64,000 nucleotides of DNA, taken from assembly GCA_036821485.1 (NCBI GenBank), contig DAISJM010000004.1:58554-122553 (forward strand). The letters are read 5' to 3'. Below are positions 60,545 through 64,000 of the stretch, in pieces (within the stretch, counting starts at the first letter, position 1; each line of letters starts with the position of its first letter). The position numbers and the translations under genes were made by a program. The stretch comes from DAISJM01 sp036821485. GTDB taxonomy: Bacteria > Verrucomicrobiota > Kiritimatiellia > CAIQIC01 > JAGNIJ01. Under the pieces are notes generated by a model, which was given only the letters and a program-made list of their open reading frames with translations, was not told the origin of the DNA and searched no databases.

Positions 60545-61732
60545 CTATCGAATCACATCCACGTACATGCCAAATACGCCGTTGATGGGCTTGGGTGGAT
60601 CCCAAAGCCAGAAGTTCGACAGCGTCGTATCAAAGGAGTCGTAAACCACGAGGAGCCTGTTCGTGGCCACTTCGGCAAAATCGCAGTAACCTGTGGTCTT
60701 CAAGTCCGCGCGTGTAAGACTCACCTCATGTCCCCAGCTATGGCCGCCGTCCAAACTGAAGATCAGGTTGTTGCCTGGCCGCCCAAAGGCGCATACCAGC
60801 ACGCCGTTGCTCATCTGCAGCAGCTTGGGCATCACGCCGGGAATCAGCATCTTGTCGTACGCCCACGTCCTGCCGCCATCGCGGCTGCGCGCCAGCAACA
60901 TCGATGACGACACGGTGGGTCCCGCGGTCGGCATCGGACTGCCCGTCCTCATCAGGCAGAGCAGTTCACCGTTGGGCAACACCACAAGCGCGGGTTCACA
61001 GGGACCTTCCACGCCCCACGGCGCATCTTTCTTTCTGGCCACGGTGGAACGATAGGTCCATGTCCGCCCCCCGTCCTCCGACGCCAGCAGGAAGGTCCCG
61101 TATTCGGCTTCGCCCCAGGACCGCTTGTAACCCGGCGTTGGGAAATCCACAAAACCCACCACCAGGAGCGTGCCATTGGAATCCACACACCCTCTCGTAG
61201 TCAAAGTAACCGCCCCTTGAGCTCCTTTGACCTCTACAGCACTGCCCCAAGGTCCGCCTACATGCCTGCTGTTCACGTACAGGTCAGACGTAAACTCAAA
61301 CGATTCGTTTACGTTCATCTGTGGGAATGGAACGTACGTGACCGCACCATCTCCACGATTGATCAATCCAGACCAACAGAACTGGGTCATCACGCCCATG
61401 CCGGACGAACCATAGGCCCAGTTGGTGGCCCCCAGGCGCAACAGCGCCGGACCTTTCTCCAACAACTCGCCGGGCGTGCTGGGCGTGGGCGTATCGCCGC
61501 CGAGGTTGTAGAAGACCACCACATGACCATCCACATGATTAAGAAAAGGGTGCGACAGGAATCCCCACCCTTGCGCCTTTTCTGAATGAGCGATGATGAA
61601 CGGCTTGCCCTTCTTCACACGAAGCCCCACCGTGCGAAAACTCATGGTCGTGGCACACCCCGTAAGGAAAAGGACGCCCCCTATCCAAAGCACTGCCACA
61701 ACAAGAAGCAACACCACCCAAAGGCGGCTCAC
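60545..61732 (-). CDS. BNR-repeat (sialidase-fold) lipoprotein
   Basis: About 395 residues from a GTG that overlaps the upstream stop (GTGA). The N-terminus is a lipoprotein signal: MSR, a long hydrophobic stretch, then lipobox LTGC with Cys26. Three Asp-box repeats SEDGGRTW, SRDGGRTW and SLDGGHSW mark a six-bladed propeller of the sialidase/BNR superfamily. The FRIP-type arginine motif of true sialidases was not found, so hydrolysis of nonulosonic acids is unproven; binding or another glycosidase role is possible. It lies 24 bases upstream of the synthetase-synthase gene in the same operon and would be anchored to a membrane facing the periplasm or outside. Confidence 0.78.
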   Translation of the reverse strand: MSRLWVVLLLVVAVLWIGGVLFLTGCATTMSFRTVGLRVKKGKPFIIAHSEKAQGWGFLSHPFLNHVDGHVVVFYNLGGDTPTPSTPGELLEKGPALLRLGATNWAYGSSGMGVMTQFCWSGLINRGDGAVTYVPFPQMNVNESFEFTSDLYVNSRHVGGPWGSAVEVKGAQGAVTLTTRGCVDSNGTLLVVGFVDFPTPGYKRSWGEAEYGTFLLASEDGGRTWTYRSTVARKKDAPWGVEGPCEPALVVLPNGELLCLMRTGSPMPTAGPTVSSSMLLARSRDGGRTWAYDKMLIPGVMPKLLQMSNGVLVCAFGRPGNNLIFSLDGGHSWGHEVSLTRADLKTTGYCDFAEVATNRLLVVYDSFDTTLSNFWLWDPPKPINGVFGMYVDVIR

Positions 61733-62907
61733 GACAGGACCTCGCGGATAAGCTGAGACCATCTTCTCAGATACAAACGCTGCGAGAACTTCCTCTCGTA
61801 TATCTGTTTGCCACGCTCTGCACACTCCTTGCGGAATGCCACGTCTCGGAACATTCTCGCCACGGCCGCAGCAAGTGTTCCGGGATGCTGATGTGCAAAG
61901 AGAAGCCCGTTGACACCATCCTCAACAATCTCCGGCAGGCCGTCTACATCGGCCGCAATCACGGGTGTGCCGAGCAATTGGGCCTCTACATTCACTATGC
62001 CAAAAACCTCCTCACGACTCGGCAGAACAGCGATGTCGGCTGCCCTGCATATCTCCATGGCACGACGGGCAGAAACGTTTCCCACCACGTGGATTCGATT
62101 TCGCAGAGAATGAGCCTCGATCACCCTCAGTATCTCGCGCCCCCCCCACCCCCAGATGACAGGCCCAACGAGGTAGAGATGAAAGGATGGAACAGCATCG
62201 ACTATGGCGTTGAGCTGCGAGACCAGCACATCCTGCCCCTTGCGGTGCTGAATCGAAGCGACGCACACGGCAACAAATTGGTCCGGAGGAATATCCAGGG
62301 CTTTCCTGTAGGCAGCGCGATCGCCGAAGCGAACGACATCTTCAGCCATCGCCTCATCCGCGCAGTTATGAATCACATGAAACCGCTTCTTATGGAGATT
62401 CCCAAGTTCACGCCATTTCTCAGCCACCAGCGCCGAGGGGAGAACATACTCATCGTAGGATTCCATTTCTTTCAGCATGCGATCAAGGGATGTCTGCCCA
62501 TCGTGATATCTGCCTGAGAACTGATCCGGCGAACCATGCACTGTCATGATGCGAGGAATACCCGCCCAACTCCGATACAGTTCCGCCCGACGATGACCAG
62601 CCGGGTCCTGAACAACCAGTATGGTTGGCCGAAGACGTTGAATTTTGCGCACAAGCCCAATCACGCGCGCTTGGGCTCCGACATATTGTCGCGACCAAGC
62701 GGGCAACGGCATAGTTACTTCGTCTGGGCACAACCATTGAGGGATTCCAACAGACTCGCCCCCGAAAATGGAGGGCACCGGGGTAGACTTGCGCGATAGC
62801 ACAACAACATTCTCTGCCACGCGCAGCAACGCAACGATCTCGTTGACGGCGGCAACCCCACCACCCATCCCACTAAGACCCACGCTTTCTGCGCTGTAGC
62901 AGATCAT
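61729..62907 (-). CDS. Glycosyltransferase family 4
   Basis: A 392-residue GT4 starting MICYSAESVGLSGMGGGVAA with the glycine-rich acceptor loop. MTVHGSPDQF, FHVIHNCADEAM, FVAVCVASIQHRKGQDVLV and the donor motif SREEVFGIVNVEAQLLGTPV (E-x7-E) follow. It is the second gene of the long run; the ATG at 62907 overlaps the upstream stop and the stop overlaps the lipoprotein start. No membrane helix. Sugar unknown. Confidence 0.88.
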   Translation of the reverse strand: MICYSAESVGLSGMGGGVAAVNEIVALLRVAENVVVLSRKSTPVPSIFGGESVGIPQWLCPDEVTMPLPAWSRQYVGAQARVIGLVRKIQRLRPTILVVQDPAGHRRAELYRSWAGIPRIMTVHGSPDQFSGRYHDGQTSLDRMLKEMESYDEYVLPSALVAEKWRELGNLHKKRFHVIHNCADEAMAEDVVRFGDRAAYRKALDIPPDQFVAVCVASIQHRKGQDVLVSQLNAIVDAVPSFHLYLVGPVIWGWGGREILRVIEAHSLRNRIHVVGNVSARRAMEICRAADIAVLPSREEVFGIVNVEAQLLGTPVIAADVDGLPEIVEDGVNGLLFAHQHPGTLAAAVARMFRDVAFRKECAERGKQIYERKFSQRLYLRRWSQLIREVLS

Positions 62908-63776
62908 ACCCCAAATTCCCTGCGCACCGCTCCAACCACGCGGCTCAACATCGAGAAATACTTCTTTGGCGACAGAACCGCCTTGAGCAACCGCAGGGCA
63001 GATGACGCCCGAGGTCCATAAGGCCCTGCAAGCGAAGTCACTTCAAGATACACCCCAACCGGCTGCCCTGAAGACTGAGAGACGACCTTGCCGCCACGCC
63101 ATCCCCAAACCAGCCCGTGATCCGCATCCACCCAAACCCTATCCAACAGAGACGCCATACGAAGCGCTGCTTCTCTGGCGACGTCACCCACAGCGCTCTC
63201 CATCAATATCGCGCCTCCATGCTCCAAGAGAGGTAAGGTCTTGTCCAACACCTGTCCCAGTTCCGCCAAGCCACCCGTGTGATGCAGTAGAATAAGTTCG
63301 TAACGAAGCCCAGGTTCCGTTCGGGCCACTACGTCGAGATCGTCCACCAACCGATCTCCACCCCAGAATCGGCAATAGGCCTTGTGTCCGGCGCTCTGCA
63401 ACTCGGACGCCAGCGACTGTGGAGAGAATTTCTTGATGACCGGCCCCACCCACGGACCCAACAAGTATAGTTCGGCCCAGGGACACAACTGCCCGATCAA
63501 TGATGCATCGTGACCATGCCGAGTATTTAACACGAGCACCCGGAGTGGATGCAGGCGGGAACACGTCCAGGCAAGAACTGTCTGAAGTGAGGGGGATGGC
63601 ATGCATGCTCCGTCCGGATCACAACAGCTGTATCCCATGAGTGCGTGATGCGCAGCCAACGCTTCACGCAAGGCATCCGGAAGCGGAACTCGCGTCATTT
63701 CGTCGAGCCACGAAGGAACATCCAGAGACGATGACGTCACAGCGTGCGTCCCCGTCACAACGGGAATGGCCCTCAT
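62904..63776 (-). CDS. Conserved-looking protein of unknown function, Rossmann/methyltransferase-like
   Basis: About 290 residues, no family recognised with confidence. RVLVLNTRHGHDASLIGQLC followed by AELYLLGPW, YELILLHHTGGLAELGQ and LLEHGGAILMES has the strand-turn spacing of a class I methyltransferase core, but the glycine motif is degenerate (NTRHGHD). A CCDPDGAC segment lies near residue 50. The ATG at 63776 directly follows GGAGGAG; a TTG eight codons upstream is an alternative, and the frame continues through the palindromic repeat at 63891-63983. It is the first gene of the 28-kb minus-strand run. Confidence 0.55.
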   Translation of the reverse strand: MRAIPVVTGTHAVTSSSLDVPSWLDEMTRVPLPDALREALAAHHALMGYSCCDPDGACMPSPSLQTVLAWTCSRLHPLRVLVLNTRHGHDASLIGQLCPWAELYLLGPWVGPVIKKFSPQSLASELQSAGHKAYCRFWGGDRLVDDLDVVARTEPGLRYELILLHHTGGLAELGQVLDKTLPLLEHGGAILMESAVGDVAREAALRMASLLDRVWVDADHGLVWGWRGGKVVSQSSGQPVGVYLEVTSLAGPYGPRASSALRLLKAVLSPKKYFSMLSRVVGAVRREFGV

Positions 63777-63829
63777 CTCCTCCAACTCACATCCCTTCAA
63801 CCCCCAGTCGGGATTGTTTGCCTCGGCAC

Positions 63830-63848
63830 GGCGGGGGTATTGGCGCAC
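63830..63848. repeat. Direct repeat, left copy
   Basis: Nineteen bases reading GGCGGGGGTATTGGCGCAC recur at 63982-64000 with a single difference (GGT instead of GGC). The two copies bracket the large hairpin. The right copy reaches the window edge, so the repeat may be longer. Confidence 0.7.
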
Positions 63849-63890
63849 AGCATGGAATCCTTCTATCGCCTTTTTGGCCCGCCCCCCCCG

Positions 63891-63983
63891 CCCACTGTGA
63901 CCCATGTGATAGCATCGGATACCCATTCCGTCCATCGACATGACGGAATGGGTATCCGATGCTATCACATGGGTCACAGTGGG
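63891..63983. repeat. Long perfect inverted repeat (42-base arms, 9-base loop)
   Basis: Arms 63891-63932 and 63942-63983 are exact reverse complements. After one G/T mismatch pair five more C-G pairs extend the outer stem (63885-63889 with 63985-63989). The loop is CATCGACAT. It lies 115 bases upstream of the first gene of the long minus-strand run. It could be a real hairpin (regulatory, a MITE-like insertion, or a recombination site) or a fold-back assembly artefact, since it sits at the window edge. Confidence 0.75.
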
Positions 63984-64000
63984 TGGGGGTATTGGCGCAC
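63982..64000. repeat. Direct repeat, right copy
   Basis: Matches 63830-63848 at 18 of 19 positions, 152 bases to the right, and is cut by the window end. It may be the start of a second copy of a tandem unit or a target-site-like duplication around the hairpin. Confidence 0.6.

Noticed and set aside
1..64000. CRISPR arrays, tRNA or rRNA genes, transposases, phage genes
   Set aside because: None was seen on either strand by eye; no regular spaced repeats, no cloverleaf-like segments and no transposase motifs were found.

Overview
The window is one continuous glycan-assembly region from a high-GC, densely packed bacterial genome. An outer-membrane-type organism is suggested by a predicted lipoprotein (lipobox LTGC), a GT9 heptosyltransferase-like enzyme and an AlgI/AlgX-like acylation pair. 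The lineage cannot be fixed from sequence alone. The many small palindromic intergenic elements and the GT-rich layout would fit an uncultivated PVC-group bacterium (Kiritimatiellota/Verrucomicrobiota), but that is only a guess. No rRNA, tRNA, CRISPR array, transposase or phage gene was seen. No stretch longer than about 225 bases lacks a gene.

Layout. Bases 1-12804 hold short operons on alternating strands. They encode glycosyltransferases (GT), polyprenyl-phosphate GT2 enzymes and multi-spanning GT-C-type membrane proteins. Bases 12899-19752 (minus) hold a GT2-methyltransferase fusion, a GT4, an SGNH/MBOAT O-acylation pair, a NodB-type deacetylase and a methyltransferase. Bases 20539-33317 (minus) form one translationally coupled operon: five GT4 domains (one fused to a methyltransferase), a CapK-like AMP-ligase, an asparagine-synthase-type amidotransferase, a GT-C protein and a WalW-like deacetylase relative. 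Bases 33383-35791 (plus) carry an FAD oxidoreductase and a GT2-like protein. Bases 35760-63776 (minus) form a roughly 28 kb run of 25 genes.

The promoter-proximal half of that run (49945-60520) is a recognisable nonulosonic-acid pathway of the legionaminic type. It has a CBS-nucleotidyltransferase (PtmE-like), an SDR dehydratase (LegB-like), a PLP aminotransferase (LegC-like), a NeuD/LegH-like acetyltransferase, a hydrolysing 2-epimerase (LegG/NeuC) and a single polypeptide joining the CMP-sugar synthetase (LegF/NeuA) to the synthase (LegI/NeuB). An N-acetyl-sugar amidotransferase (PseA/PtmG-like), with its own HisH and HisF partners, suggests that the sugar carries an amidino group. A BNR-repeat (sialidase-fold) lipoprotein and a GT4 lie just upstream. 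The distal half (35760-49923) carries GTs, methyltransferases and a second FAD oxidoreductase.

Working model (inference): the region builds a heavily methylated, acylated and amidated surface glycan or glycoprotein glycan containing a legionaminic-acid derivative. Several steps probably use polyprenyl-monophosphate sugars, because four polyprenyl-phosphate GT2 genes sit next to GT-C membrane proteins. No Wzx flippase, Wzy polymerase, initiating phosphoglycosyltransferase or ABC exporter was recognised here.

The most notable observations are the LegF-LegI fusion, a HisF with Glu in place of the second catalytic Asp, a tandem GT4 duplication in which one copy became fused to a zinc-ribbon methyltransferase, the four GT2/GT-C pairs, and a 93-bp near-perfect hairpin with flanking direct repeats at the right edge of the window.
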